64,000 nt of DNA from Przewalskia tangutica (Eukaryota; Streptophyta; Magnoliopsida; Solanales; Solanaceae), in assembly GCA_029844215.1 (NCBI GenBank), contig CM056728.1, forward strand, positions 59,807,789 to 59,871,788. Reading direction: 5' to 3'. Below the pieces are notes generated by a model, which saw only the letters and a list, made by a program, of their open reading frames with translations, searched no databases and was not told the origin of the DNA. Below, piece by piece: positions 43,530-55,861 of the stretch; the stretch's first letter is position 1; the number at the start of each line of letters is the position of its first letter. The translations under genes were made by a program, and so were the position numbers.

Positions 43530-45371
43530 GACCCTTAAGCTTGCAAGACTTCTTCATCCATTCTTGAGATAATTTCCAAGGCAAAATACTCCCTCCCTCT
43601 TGAGTGTAGCTCTCGGCCATGGGTTGATTTTAGGAGCTAAAGTTGTCCAAAAATTCTTAAAGTTTTAAGTGTTCTTCCTTAGGGTTTTAGGAAGATTGTG
43701 TACCAAGAGTTGGAAAAGATTTCACACCCCTAGCCTAGAAACCTTGCCTTGGCCGAAACATTGCCAAATTATAGCCTAAGTGTTCTTCACTTTTTGGAGT
43801 TAGATCTTGAAGAGGAGTTGGTTAGGAGCTTCTAAGGGTTGCTTGGAGCGGGTTGGAGCGTAAGGATTTGGAGCTAAACTTTGCTCAGGATCGACTTATA
43901 AATCTTGGATAATTTTGGGCTTATCGAGGTAATGATATATGTCCCCCTATTGTAATTGGATATTACATGTTGTAGTAATGTATAGTTGAGTATACTATAT
44001 GTAGAATGAATATGGATAAGAATTGAACTGTATTTACAGTAGACTTGTAGTATTATTGTGGAGTAGAATTGTACACGTCCGGTTAGACGTGTAACACCCC
44101 CCCCCCCCCCCTTGGAGTTGTTGGCTTGGTAGCAGGCCTTGATAGAGGAGGAGATTTATGTGGTTGCGGGGGGGGAGGTGCTGCTGAATTTTCCGTAGAA
44201 TAAGGAACCTTGTACTTAGAATTGTTCTACGAAGAGATCTAGAGGTTGATAGACGTTTTGTGGCCTTTTTAGGTGGAAGTACTACGAGTAGCGTATTCTA
44301 CTTGAAGGGTGGAAAAGGCTAGCGATTCTGATACTTTGGAGCTTTTTGCTTTTTGTCGATAATCGTCGTGAGGTATGTGAACCTCTTCCTATCTTTTCTA
44401 GCATGATGGTTGTGAACTATGTAGTACGGTAGACGTACGTGTGCTAAACGAATTTGGTGGGTTTAAAACATAAAGTGTTATAACGGCTTTATGGGAAGTT
44501 TGTTATAACGACTTTATGTAGGTAAAGAAATGGTTTGTGGTTTTTAAAAGATAAGAGACTTGACTTATAAATGACTTGATGTATAATATTAAAGACTTGG
44601 TTTGTGTTAAAAAGTTGTGAAACCGCATTTATGAGAAATGGGTAATTGGGTTTTAAAAGGAATACGTTATATTGATTTCGGAAATGAGAATAAGTATCGA
44701 ACAAGCCACTGCAGCGTTAATAAAGGAAAATGTATTGACTAATTAATTATTATTAAAACCAGTAGAAACCTCCATCTGCATAGAAGCTAAGATAAGACAA
44801 AATTGTATTACATTTTCTAGATCATGGCTGCTTTAATAAGATCATTAATAACAAGTATTGATTTTTCTTAAATTCCACGATGGGAACTTGATTTCTAAAA
44901 GAAAAGAGACTTGAGAATTTGAAGTGTTTTGGTTTAAAAGAAAGGCATGGTTTTGTCTTAAATTGGTTTAAAACATAAAGTGTTATAATAGCTTTATGGG
45001 AAGTTAGTTATAACGACTTTATGAAAACAAAAGGATGGTTTTATTATTGGATTTAAAATGGTAACTTGACTTTAAAGGGAGAAATGATTTGGTTTAAAAA
45101 GAAAGTATGGAAATTATTTTGGTTTACTTAAAAAGATAGTTACTCTATTTTGATACTATGGGTATCGTGTGACTTTTTGTGAAAGAAATGGATCTTTTAA
45201 AGAGTTAAAATACGTAGTACCTTTGGGGTTAAAATCCGGTTTTGTTGTAATAAAATGAAAGTCTATGAGTACGTTGAACTTGCCTATGCTTGTTGTGATA
45301 GCCTTTGTTGTGCAAATGTTCTGATTCTGTGCTACCGAGTCTCTCGATGGAGGGTCGGATATCTGGTTGAT

Positions 45372-45560
45372 TGGTGGACATACTGACACGATGGGTGGCC
45401 CACGGGTATGCTTCCACCATGAGCGTTATCTTGTTATTTTCCTTCTGGACATACTGACACGATGGGTGGCCCACGGGTATGCTTCCACTAGGAATGTTAT
45501 CTTGTTATATCCTTGGACCTACTGACACGTTGGGTGGCCCACGGGTATGGTTCCATTAGG
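45372..45560 (+). repeat. Minisatellite of about 70 bp, 3 copies (E 3' LTR)
   Basis: Partner of 39548-39740. Confidence 0.85.
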
Positions 45561-45589
45561 ATTGTTGTTCCATGGACTAGCTCTCCATG

Positions 45590-46215
45590 AGGTCTTACTG
45601 ATTCGGCTTTGGTATCTGGTAGTTGGCTCTCGTACTTGCCCCGGTCGTGGCTGATTCGGCTTTGGTATCTGGTAGTTAGCCTTCGTACTTGCCCCGTTCA
45701 GTTTTGTGGCGAAGTCTCGTGATTACGGCCTTGGTATCTGGTAGTTGGTCTACGTACTTGCCCCGGTCAGCGACGTGATGCAGGGTGGATCTGGTAGAGG
45801 CCTTCGTACTTGCCCCGTGTCAGCTTCGTGAGTCAGTGTTTGGACGAAGTTTCGTGATGCAGGGTGGATCTGGTGGTTAGCCTACGTACTTGCCCCGGTC
45901 AGCGACGTGATGCAGGGTGGATCTGGTAGAGGCTATCGCACTTGCCGATCGGCGCCGTGACGCGATTTTGATGTTAGGAAGAAGTCTCGTGATGCAGGGT
46001 GGATCTGGTAGTTAGCTTACGTACTTGCCCCGGTCAGCGACGTGATGCAGGGTGGATCTGATAGAGGCTATCGTACTTGCCCCGGTCAGCTTCGTGATAC
46101 AATTATTTTGTATTGTTGGTACGGTAGGTTCTGGTAGTTGGCTTTCGTACTTGCCCCGGTCAGTTGATGATGCAGGCTGGTTCTGGTAGCTATGCCTTCA
46201 CTTGCCGTCACGGTT
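45590..46215 (+). repeat. Long imperfect array of about 55-60 bp units (E 3' LTR)
   Basis: Partner of 39765-40380. Units GTGGATCTGGTAG...GTACTTGCCCCGGTCAG are mostly intact here. Confidence 0.82.
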
Positions 46216-47389
46216 TTATGACACATGTGGGACCTGGTGTTCATGTGTACTCCTTGGTGATATTACATCATAGACTGCCGGCAATGAGGAAGGTATTCCA
46301 CGGGCATGATTGATGTTGTGGGCGTGAGACCCATCGTTATATTTGAGTGATGACTTTGAGGGCGTGAGTCACGACTTGACATATTTGTTTATATATTGGG
46401 TGTAGTTTGGTTATCATACATGTCTCGCTTTATATAGACTATTATGATTTCATTCTGATATTATCGATTTCACATACTTGGTACTGTTATCGACCTCCTT
46501 CTGAGTTGCATTCATGCCGCAGGTAGAGGTATACCAGTTGTTGATCCTCGCTCATAGGATCACAGTTCAGCGTTTGGGAAGCTCCGTTTCTCCGGAGGCT
46601 TATCTTTGGTAGAGTCCCCTGTCGTTGTAGGTATTTACATTCAGGGGTATGTCGGGGCCCTGTCGCGTCGTAGTTGTTGGTATAAAATTCTTAGAGGTTT
46701 GTAGTACTGTTGTGGGCAGGATTTGTAAAGGGTATAACTGTTCAGGTATTTATATATGCAGAAAGGTAACCGTTTTGGTTAGCCTGTTTCTTATTTTATC
46801 TTGTTTCATGTTTAAGTTTTTATTTCCGCTGATTTTCTCTGATGTTGTATGTTACACCCCGTAGTTCCAGAGTATGTATACGAGGACGTACGTACGAGAA
46901 TAAGATATTAAAATTGGAAAGGAAGAAAGATGTGATTTTTTCGACGGAAAAGTTTCCGGATTTTATGAAGGAAAAAGGTTCGTTAATGTGAATTGGATTC
47001 CCAGATTTGGTATTCGGACTTTTTAGAATATTTGAGAATTATGGAATTTTATTTTCCGGAATTGGTCACGTGGGGCCCACGGGGAAAATTTACGGTTTTG
47101 TGAGGCCCACTTTATTTTCGGATTTTTGGCATTACAGATATTTTCGGAAGATGAAATATTTTGGACGAGTAGGGGGGCGACACGTGTCACCCCCATGTGG
47201 CCATGTTGGCCGAATTGAAGAAGGACAAGTGTTGGACGTTTTTTGGTGGACAAGTGGCAAGCCAGTTGTCCCATTTTTGTGGGTGCCACTTGTCCCATTG
47301 TTGTGGTGGACACTTGGTTGGAAGACTCCACTCCCACATGGACCAAATCCTAATCATACACTTGCTTTGATCCTAGCCATTGATTTCTC

Positions 47390-47397
47390 TATAAATA
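47390..47397 (+). promoter_or_regulatory. TATA box, F 5' LTR
   Basis: TATAAATA in CTCTATAAATACCCCCC. Confidence 0.7.
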
Positions 47398-49267
47398 CCC
47401 CCCTTGTTGCAAGACTTTATTCATCCCTCACTTGAAATGTTTTTCCAAGGCAAAATTCCCCTCCCTCCCTTTGTGGTTCTCGTCCAACACCCCCCCCCCC
47501 TCTTGTGAAAGAATTTCTTCAAGTATTGTTATAATCCCATATACCTTAGCCAAAAAAAACCCTTGTAGTATTCCAAAGTTATCTTTATACTAAGAGCCCG
47601 GAAATACTACTTTATTCCAATAGTCGCAAAAATGAAACCCTAGGTAAATCTTCATAGATGGATGGAGTGTTAAGAGAAGTTGTTTAGAAACTTCTAAGGG
47701 TTGCTTGGAGCGGGTTGGAGCGTAAGGAAGTGGAGCTAAACGTTGCTCAGGATCGACTTATAAAACTTGGATAATTTTGGGCTTATCGAGGTAATGATCT
47801 TTATCCCCCTATTGTAATTGGAGATTACATGTTGTAGTAATGTATAATTGAGTATATGATTTATGGAAGGATGATTAAAAAGAATTGAACTGTATTTACA
47901 TTGGACTGTATTTACAGTAGACTTGTAGTATTATTGTGGGGCAGAATTGTACACGTCCGGTTAGACGTGTAATCCCCTCTGAGTTGTCGGCTTGGTAGCG
48001 GGCCTTGATAGTGGAGGTTATTTATGTGGTTACAGGGGGGGAGGTGCTGCCGATTTTTCCGTAGAATATGGAACCTTGTACTTAGAAATATTCTACGAAG
48101 AGATCTAGAAGTTAATAAACGTTTTATGGCCATTATAGGTTGAAGTACTACGAGTAGCGTATTCTACTTGAAGGGTGGAAAAGGCTATTAGGGTTATAGT
48201 ACTTTGGAGCATTTTGCTTATTGTCGATAATCGTCGCGAGGTATGTGAACCTCTTCCTATCCTTTCTAGCATGATTGTTGTGAAATATATATAGTGCGGT
48301 AGACGCACGTGTGTTTAAAGGAATTTGATTTTCCTTTTGTGTCCTTGACTTGATTCCAAAGTTAAGTGACTTGTTATGAAATATTAAGGACTTGAATTAT
48401 GTTAAAAAGTTGTAAAACCTCATTCATGAGTAATGGGTGTGTGGTCTTTTAAAGAATAAAGTTATCTTGATTTCGAAAATGAGAATAGTTGTCCTTGGTT
48501 GGTTTAAAACATAAAGTGTTATAATAGCTTTATGGGAAGTTATTTATAACGACTTTATGAAAACAAAAGAATGGTTTTATCATTGGATTTAAAATGATAA
48601 CTTGACATTTTAAAAGTTGGAGGTTGGTTTCCTTAAAATATATGATTTAAAGATTAAGAGACTGATTTTTGAAAGTTAAGAGACTTGACTTATAAACAAC
48701 TTGATTTTGGGAAAGGAGAAGTAACTTGATTTAAAGGTATAGGTTACTTGTTTTTAAAAGAGTAAGACACTTGGTTTAAAAAGTATATTGCTACTTGACT
48801 TTAAAAAGGAAAAGTGTCTTTGTTTTAAAGGAAGGCATGGTTTTGTCTTAAATGGTTTAAAAAGGAAGGCATGTTTTTGTCTTAAGATTGGTTTAAAAAG
48901 AAGGTATGGAAATTGTTTTGGTTTACTTAAAAGATAGTTACTCTATTTTGATACTACGGGTATCGTGTGACTTTTGTGAAAGAAATGGATTTTTTTTTTA
49001 GAGTTGAAGTATGTAGTACTTTAGGGTTAAAAAAACCCGGATTTGTTGACATGAAATAAAAGTACCTTGTGTGAGTAACTTGACTATGTTGGCTTGTGAT
49101 AGCCTTGTAATACTTTCTTGTTGGTTTGATAAGTAAACATGTTATGATGCTACGTGTGTTAGTGTCTTGTGACGTTTGTGTAAGGGGGTTTTCTTGTTGT
49201 GCTTATGTTGTTTAACGATAAGCGATTATCTTTGGTATTATATCACTTACCCCCGACTTGTTATGCA

Positions 49268-49505
49268 GGGTTAGCGCCCCGATGCGAGAATACCTCATGC
49301 GGGTCTATGTGACCTATGCGGAGTGCGGGAGTTCGGGATGATCACTCCGGGTGTATTACGCCGTCGAGAATACCTCATGCGGTCGGTGACTATGCGGACT
49401 GCGGGAGTCGAGTTGATGCCGAGGTTAGCTACCCCGTCGCGAGAATACCTCATGCGGACCTAAGTAGTCTATGCGGTGCGGGAGTTCGAGATTAGGCTCG
49501 CATAA
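49268..49505 (+). repeat. Minisatellite of about 78 bp, 3 copies (F LTR)
   Basis: Units carry GAGAATACCTCATGCGG at about 49286, 49366 and 49441 and an ACTATGCGGA...GCGGGAGT part. A related array is in element H (63443-63740). Confidence 0.85.
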
Positions 49506-50107
49506 TGATACTATGGGCGATCGGCCTTGCTTCGATCATTAGCGGCCTAGAAAAGACCGATTCGTTATATCTATTTTGCTCTTGTTATGTTGTGGCACTA
49601 TATGCGGTTAAATTGGTTGTTAAATGCGTATTTGTAATTGGTTTTAAAATGTTATGATTTTATTTGAAGATTTCTGATTTCACATACTTGGTACTGTTAT
49701 CGACCTCCTTGAAGTGCGTTCATGCCGCGGTAGAGTACACGATTGTTGATCCTCGCCATAGGATCACGATTCAGCGTTTGGAAGCTCCGTTTCTCGGAGG
49801 CTTATCTTTCGTATAGTCCTGCGTTGTAGGTACTTACATTCGGGTATGGCGGGCCCCGTCGTCGTTGTTGTTATAACATTCTTAGGTGCATGTGCTGTTG
49901 TGGGCAGGATTTGTAAAAGGGATGTAACTGTTCAGGTTTAATCTTTTTATATATATGCAGAAAGGTGACCGTTTTGGTTAGCCTATTTTTCTTATTGTAT
50001 ATCTTGTTTCTTGTGTAAGTTTTTATTTCCGCTGATTTTCTCTGATGTTGTATCACTAGGGTGCCCGGGGTAAGGCACGATCACGGGCCGGGCAGTCGTG
50101 ACAAAAG

Positions 50108-50118
50108 TGGTATCGAGC
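50108..50118 (+). other. Primer binding site of element F (altered)
   Basis: TGGTATCGAGC, changed at CAG as in E. Confidence 0.8.
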
Positions 50119-50301
50119 GCTTAATCCTCGGAAAGTGTCTCTGACCGTATCTAGTAGAGTCTTGATTATCGGCGTGTTGTGCACCACACCTATAATCGAG
50201 GCTGCAGGATATTTAGGATTGGTTTCCATTCTTCTCACTCGAGATCGTGCCTTAGAGGTGTTATAAGTTGGACTCCTACGGCGTATTCGTTTGTGCTAGT
50301 T

Positions 50302-51640
50302 ATGCCTACGCAAGGCAACCATGGCCCGAATGGGCAAGGCGTGAGAGCTACGAGTAGAACACGGAGGTTACGAGGGCAGCACCCGATCATTACACGAGAT
50401 AGTGCTTCATTCGGGAGTTCTGCGACGCCGCTAGCCCTGTGAGAGTTTAGAAGCGATGGCGGTAGCTCACGAGACCACGATACTGAGCCTCTAGTCCGCG
50501 GCCGAGCCGAGGATATGAGTTACAAGAGATGGCGATTACTAGCTAGTCCGGTGGTCGGGAATGAGGCAGACGGGGCGGTGGTTCGGCGTACGATAGTTCA
50601 CCCTAGATCCGATAGTTTTGAGACTTGGACTTCTTGAGTTGCAGTCCACCCGAGTCCTATGGATTGAGGCGAGAAGATCCTCAGGAGTTTATTCGACAGT
50701 TGCAGTGGATCATGAAAGTGATCAATACCTCAGAGGCATTTCTTACACACTTCTTGCCCTCGCAGATGAGGAGAGCTCGGGCAGATAGATTTATGAGGTT
50801 GAGGCAGAATGGGCGGACGGTTCGAGAATGCAGTATAGAGTTTGACTCATTGGCTCGTTATGTCCCCGCTTTAGTGGCAGACATGGAGGGTAGAGTGCAC
50901 CGATATGTCACAAGACTTGACGATTATCTAGCAGAGAGTTGTACAAGAGTAGCTCTTCAGTCAGACATGGACATTGCCCGCGTACAGGCTTATGCGCAGA
51001 TCGAGGAAACGTAGAGATCGGCGGATTAACCAAGATCGTGAGAAGAGGGCTAGAAACAGCGGGTCCTTTGGTAACTTTCGAGGCGGACCTTCTCGTGGCA
51101 GTTATGCGCCTCCGCCAAGATCTGAGTGGTCCTCCACAGACTTCAGGACGTTCGGGGTATTTAGGAGTTGGTCAGATCTCCAGGGTTTCTGGTTCACAGA
51201 TTTATATAGGTTCTAGCCAGCCAGATTCGGTTTTCCCTCAGTGTTCACTATGTGGTAGGAGTCATCCCGGGGAATGTCGTCTTTTTACGGGTACTTGTTT
51301 TACCAGCGGCCGTCAGGGCCATGTGAGGAGAGAATGTCCTAGTAGGAGGGATACAGGTGGGATGACTTAGCCTACCAAGTCGATTCTGGATTGGTGGGTG
51401 GAGAGGAAGGGGTGTTAGCCAGAGGAGGCCACCCCCACCTCGGTATGGCCGTTGTGGTAGGTGTTCTTATGGGGAGTGTCGTACTACTTCGATAGCTTGT
51501 TATGCTTGCGGCCAGCAGGGCCATTTTGCGAGAAATTATCCGACCAGAGGTGGCGCGGATGTTACGACTCAGCCTTCAGGATCAGTGGCTGGTTCATCAC
51601 CTTCTGTAGTTATGCGCCCAGCATTGCAGGATTTGATTAG
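50302..51640 (+). pseudogene. Gag of element F
   Basis: The start is the ATG at 50302; the end is TAG at 51638-51640. The segment 50625-51014 is a clear capsid piece: DFLSCSPPESYG, DPQEFIRQLQWIMKV, FLTHFLPSQMRRARADRF, then SIEFDSLARYVPALVADMEG and LDDYLAESCTRVAL. The middle of capsid (the WYDSWELSRGEHA region of C) is missing: the deletion lies between two CTCAGAGGCA copies that flank the region in C. The nucleocapsid has a first pair at about 51236-51330 (CSLCGRSHPGEC, then CFTSGRQGHVRREC with one Cys changed to Ser) and a second at about 51440-51545. Several frameshifts. Confidence 0.87.
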
Positions 51641-52140
51641 AGTGACAAAGGGAAAGTGAGGCAGTAGTTACAGAGATATCTTCAGCCTTAAGAGACTTGT
51701 TTAGGTCGTTATGGTAGATACATGTGGAGTGCTATGTACGGATAGCATTGTGTTAGGTGTGGATTAGAAAACATGGGTAGTTGAAAAGGGTAAGTCTGGG
51801 GACGAGAAAATTTTGAGCCATAGAATACAGATAACCATGGAGACCTTAGATGCAAGGCCATCTTGAGTAAAGGATTGTACGTTTGATCGTTGTCGGGGTA
51901 CATTGTATACGTGGAGTATTTTCAGGTGATAAGTCCATGAGTGGTGTGAAAGGGAAGTGGGTAGTTGGGCTTAGAAGACCACTAGGTTCTCATGACTTGA
52001 ATAGTGAGATTGTTCCGGACCAGGAACGAGAGTTTAGTATGAAGTGGGTCAGTTTGAGGTGGTCCCGCTAGATGATAGGGTCACGAGGGTGTTAGGCCCA
52101 AGTTTAGGTAACCATCGTACGAGTTTGTGGATGCGTTTGA
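51641..52140 (+). other. F interior between gag and integrase tail
   Basis: Tail sequence shared with the other copies (GAGATATCTTCAGCC, then GTTCCGGACCAGGAACGAGA and GTCACGAGGGTG). No protease or RT motif. Pol must be deleted on the 5' side of the integrase remnant. Confidence 0.7.
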
Positions 52141-52960
52141 CCAGTAGTCGGGCCGATGTGGTCAGCCCATCTTGTCTTTTAGTCAGGACTGTTTACTCGG
52201 CGGAGGGTTATGCGAGATGTTGTATATCAGGAAGGTTGTAAGGCTGCACGGGGTTCCTACTTTTTATGACAGGCAGTGGAGCCCAGTTTTCGGCTATTTC
52301 TTTTGTTTCTGGAGGTTTTACCAGGCGGGGTTAGGAACTCAGGTGAGTCTCAGTATTGCATTCACCCTCGGGCCGACGGACAAACAACGCGTTTTATCCA
52401 GACATTTGAGGATAGGTTACGGGCCGGTGTTTTGATTTCAGGGGTAGCTGTAAGGATTATTTGCCTCTTGTTGAGTGAGTATTATAATAGCTACCATTTC
52501 AGTATTCGGATGTCGCCTTATGAAGCCTTGTATGGGCGGAAGTGTAGGTTGTCGGTCGATTGGTTCGAGGTTGGCAAGGTTCAGATAGTTGGTCCATACT
52601 TGATTCAGCAGGATGTGGGTAAGGTGAAGCTTATCCAGAAGAGGTTTTTAGCAGCTCAGAGTCAACAGAAGTCGTGCGGATAATCGGCGTCGACACTTGG
52701 AGTTTAGGTTGACGGTGGGTCTTCTTGAAGGTACCACCCCGGAAGGGTGTGAGATTTGAAGCAGGGAAACTTAGCCCGAGGTACTTTGGGCCTTTTCAGA
52801 TCGTTTGTAGAATAGGCCAGGTTGCCTATAAGTTAGCACTGCCGTCCGACTTTGGAGGCAGTACGTCCGGTCTTCTATGTTGCTATGTTTCGGAAGAGTA
52901 TCGGAGATCCATCCAGAGTGTTCCCAGTTAGTGATGACCAAGTTGGAGATGGTAACCCCG
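52141..52960 (+). pseudogene. Integrase C-terminal half (F), broken
   Basis: In three frames the sequence follows the C-terminal half of a chromovirus integrase: VYSAEGYAR, VRLHGVPTFYD, GLGTQVSLSIAF, then ADGQTTRFIQTFEDRLRAGVL, YNSYHFSIRMSPYEALYGRK and WFEVGKVQIVGP. A further part at 52725-52931 has KLSPRYFGPFQIVCRIGQVAYKLALP, the GPY/F module used in target DNA contact, and ends with GDPSRVFPVSDDQV. The Glu usually found in DGQ(T/A)ER appears as Thr. No chromodomain follows. It shows that the family descends from an element with a full pol. Confidence 0.88.
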
Positions 52961-53256
52961 AGATTTTTGAAAATCAAGCAATGTGTAAATGTAGTGCGTA
53001 TAGTAGGAAGAGTTCGAGTGTACGAGGAGGGTACGACGAGTAAGAAAAGAGGCGTAGATGTGTTAAGAAGATGGAAGTTTCCTTTTTATAAGTAAAGATG
53101 TGAAGAAAGTATCCTTTGGACCATGGGTGGAGCTATTAGTATTGTTATACGCTTTAGAGATGATTCTTCGTTGGCTTGGATTTGAGTTTTGCGCGTAAGT
53201 TATATTATGGCCATTGGTGGCATGATTGGTTTCGTAAGTATAGTATTGAAGACTAT
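52961..53256 (+). other. F interior end, cut by element G
   Basis: Tail with GAGTTCGAGTGTACGAGGAG and ATTATGGCCATTGGTGGCAT, up to GAAGACTAT at 53256. In the other copies ACCGGCGCATG, the hairpin and the polypurine tract follow. Confidence 0.7.
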
Positions 53257-53741
53257 TGTTATACCCCGTAGTTCCAGGGTATATATGTGAGGATATACGT
53301 ACGAGAATACGACAGAAATTTTGGAAAGAAAGAAAGATGTGATTTTTCGACGGAAAAGTTTCCGGGTTTTGTGAAGGAAAAAGGTTCGTTGATGGGAATT
53401 GGATTCCCAGATTTGGTATTTGGGCTTCTTGAATTATATTAGAATTATGGAATTTTATTTCCGGAATTGGTCACGTGGGCCCAGGAGAAATTCTGATTTT
53501 GTGGGGCCCACTTTGTTTTCGAGATTTTGGCCATTAGGGATATTTTCGGAAGATGAAATATTTTGGACGAGTAGGAGGGGGACACGTGTCACCCCCCTAG
53601 GTGGCTTGTTGGCCGAAATCCCTTGACAAGTGGCCTTGTCTTGCAAGATATTTTTAGTTGGACAAGTGGCTTGTGGGGCCCACACACACTTGTCCCCAAT
53701 CTCAACCACACACTTGCCTTCATCCTAGCCCTTGGTTGTCC

Positions 53742-53748
53742 TATATAT
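53742..53748 (+). promoter_or_regulatory. TATA box, G 5' LTR
   Basis: TATATAT in CCTATATATGCACCC; repeated at 58592-58598 in the 3' LTR fragment. Confidence 0.65.
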
Positions 53749-55861
53749 GCACCCTTTGTTGATGAAATCTTGCACACTTAGATATTTCAAGACTTGAGAA
53801 AGATGTTCATCTCCCTCCCTCTCTCCTAGCTCTCGTCGAACACCCCCCATCTCTAACCTAACCTTGTCCAATAATTCCTAAACTCTTAAGTGTTCTTCCC
53901 TAGTGTATTAGGAAGACTCTTACCCAAAAGTTGGAAAAGATTTCACCCCCTAGCCTCAAAAAGGCCACCTTGGCTGAGAGCTCTTGTAAGGGAAACCTAA
54001 GTGTTCTTCACTTGTTTGAGTTGGTTCTTGAAGAGATGATGGTTAGGAGCTTCTTAGGGTGATTTGTGGTGGTTTGTAACATAAAGATTGGAGCTAAGAC
54101 TTGCTTGGAACGACATTAAGTTCTTGGATAATTTTGGGCTATTTGAGGTAGTGAATCTTAAACCTCTTTGTGAATTGGTCATTATACATATATTGTAAGT
54201 ATATTATGGATTATATAATATATGGAGTAAAGTTTGGAAGAGTTGGATCTTGTTAACTTGTTAAAAGAAAGGATTGGCCGTTTGCCATTAAAATGGTAAA
54301 AACGTATCTTACTTGTGAAGAAGTAATTAACAAAGTAACTATAACTTATATTAAGAATGGAAATATAAGTTGGATGACTAATGAGTAAATTGGATAAGTA
54401 AAATGGACAAAGTTGGCCAAGGACCCCAACTTAAGGACTGTATTTACTTTGGACTGTATTTACATTGGACTGTATTTACATTTCTGTTAAGGGGAAGATT
54501 TTTCAATCGCGTTCCGTTTGGGCGTGTGATCCCCTTTTTAATTATTGTATTGTTATGGAGGCGTGATAGTAAACCGCGTTACCGTTTGGGCGTGTAATCC
54601 CCTTCTTTATGTTGTTTAATTATTACGCCTTATATATATATATGGTATATATATTACGGTTATTCGGGCCTTGGTAAAAGATGGAAAAGTGAGTATAACG
54701 GAAGTCTTTAATTTTCCGTAGAATTAGAGGGCTTTTTATTGGTATAAGTCTTCAATGGTGAGAAAGGTTTGATAAAAGTACTATGACCGTTTGAGGAGTG
54801 GAGTACTACGTTTGGCGTGATCTACTTGGCTTAAGGAGTAGCCGACGGGTTGAAGTACTTGGAGCGTTTTGCTATTTGTCGATAATCGTCGCGAGGTATG
54901 TGAACCTCTTCCTATCTTTTCTAGCATGATTGTTGTGAACTATGTAGTACGGTAGACGTACATGTGCTAAGTGATTTGGTTGGTTTAAAAGATAGGGTGT
55001 TATAATAGCTTTATGGGAAGTTAGTTATAACGACTTTATGTAGGTAAAAGAATGGTTTATTGATTGTAGAAAGTTAAGAGACTTGATCTTGAAAGATAAG
55101 AGACTTGACTTATACGCGACTTGATTTTGAAAGTTAAGAGACTTGATCTTGAAAGATAAGAGACTTGACTTAGTTTGACTTGTTATGAATTTTGTTAAAA
55201 TGTTGTAAAAACCTCATTCGTGAGTAATGAGTACTTGGCTTTTAAAGAATAATGTTTTACTGATTTCGGAAATGAGAATAAGTATCGAACAAACCATTGC
55301 AACGTTAATAAAGGAAATGTATTGACTAATTAATTATATTAAAACCAGTAGAAACCTCCATCTGCATAGAAGCTAAGATAAGACAAAATTGTATTACATT
55401 TCCTAGATCATGGCTGCTGTAGCAAGATTGTTATAAACAAGAATAAACGGCTCACGCATAAGAAATATGTTACTCAATTGTTTTAAAAGAGATTAAGACT
55501 ATGAGTTATGAAACCCTTCTAAATTAAGGAACTTGAGCATGTGAAATTAGGCAAACTTGAACGTTTGGAAAATAATGTTGTTACTTGATTTTACAAAGGG
55601 AAGTGTTTTGGTTTACTTAAAAAGATAGTCACTCTATTTTTTATACTACGGGTATTGTGTGACTTTTGTGAAAGAAATGGATCTGTTAAAAGAACTTAAC
55701 GTACGTAATACTTTGGGGGTTAGAACATGGCCTTCGGCATAAAATGGAAGTACTTCGAGTTGTGTGTAACTTGCCTATGTTTGTGTGTGATAGCCTTGTT
55801 GTGCAAGTATTGTATTTCTATACCACCGCGTCTCATGAGGGCTTACTGATCTGTTATGTAT

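Larger units (their letters stand above)
37210..46849 (+). mobile_element. Element E: gag-only LTR retrotransposon, last LTR bases not seen
   Basis: 5' LTR 37210-41058, interior 41059-43010, 3' LTR 43011-46849. The 3' LTR is interrupted by F about 60 bp before its expected end. The left duplication candidate is GTGCT (37205-37209). The two LTRs are very similar, so the insertion is relatively recent, and F and G are younger still because they lie inside it. Confidence 0.88.
43011..46849 (+). repeat. 3' LTR of element E, interrupted by F
   Basis: TGTTACACCCCGTAGTTCCA start, same landmarks as the 5' copy. Differences worth noting: a 26-bp palindrome at 43403-43428 absent from the 5' copy, a longer C run (about 44096-44110), one GGACTGTATTTACATT unit fewer near 44030, and better preserved slot arrays (45372-45560, 45590-46215). 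It stops at GATGTTGTA, where F inserts. Confidence 0.92.
46850..50103 (+). repeat. 5' LTR of element F
   Basis: 3,254 bp, ending CAGTCGTGACA. TATA box at 47390-47397. The slot holds a minisatellite (49268-49505) unlike those of A-E. The conserved block is absent. First half close to D and E. Confidence 0.9.
46850..53256 (+). mobile_element. Element F: LTR retrotransposon with gag and integrase tail, 3' LTR not seen
   Basis: Starts TGTTACACCCC inside the 3' LTR of E (left duplication candidate TTGTA, 46845-46849). 5' LTR 46850-50103, interior from 50104 to 53256, where G enters after GAAGACTAT. Its interior (at least 3,153 bp) is the largest in the window because it keeps an integrase end that most copies lost. 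Confidence 0.87.
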
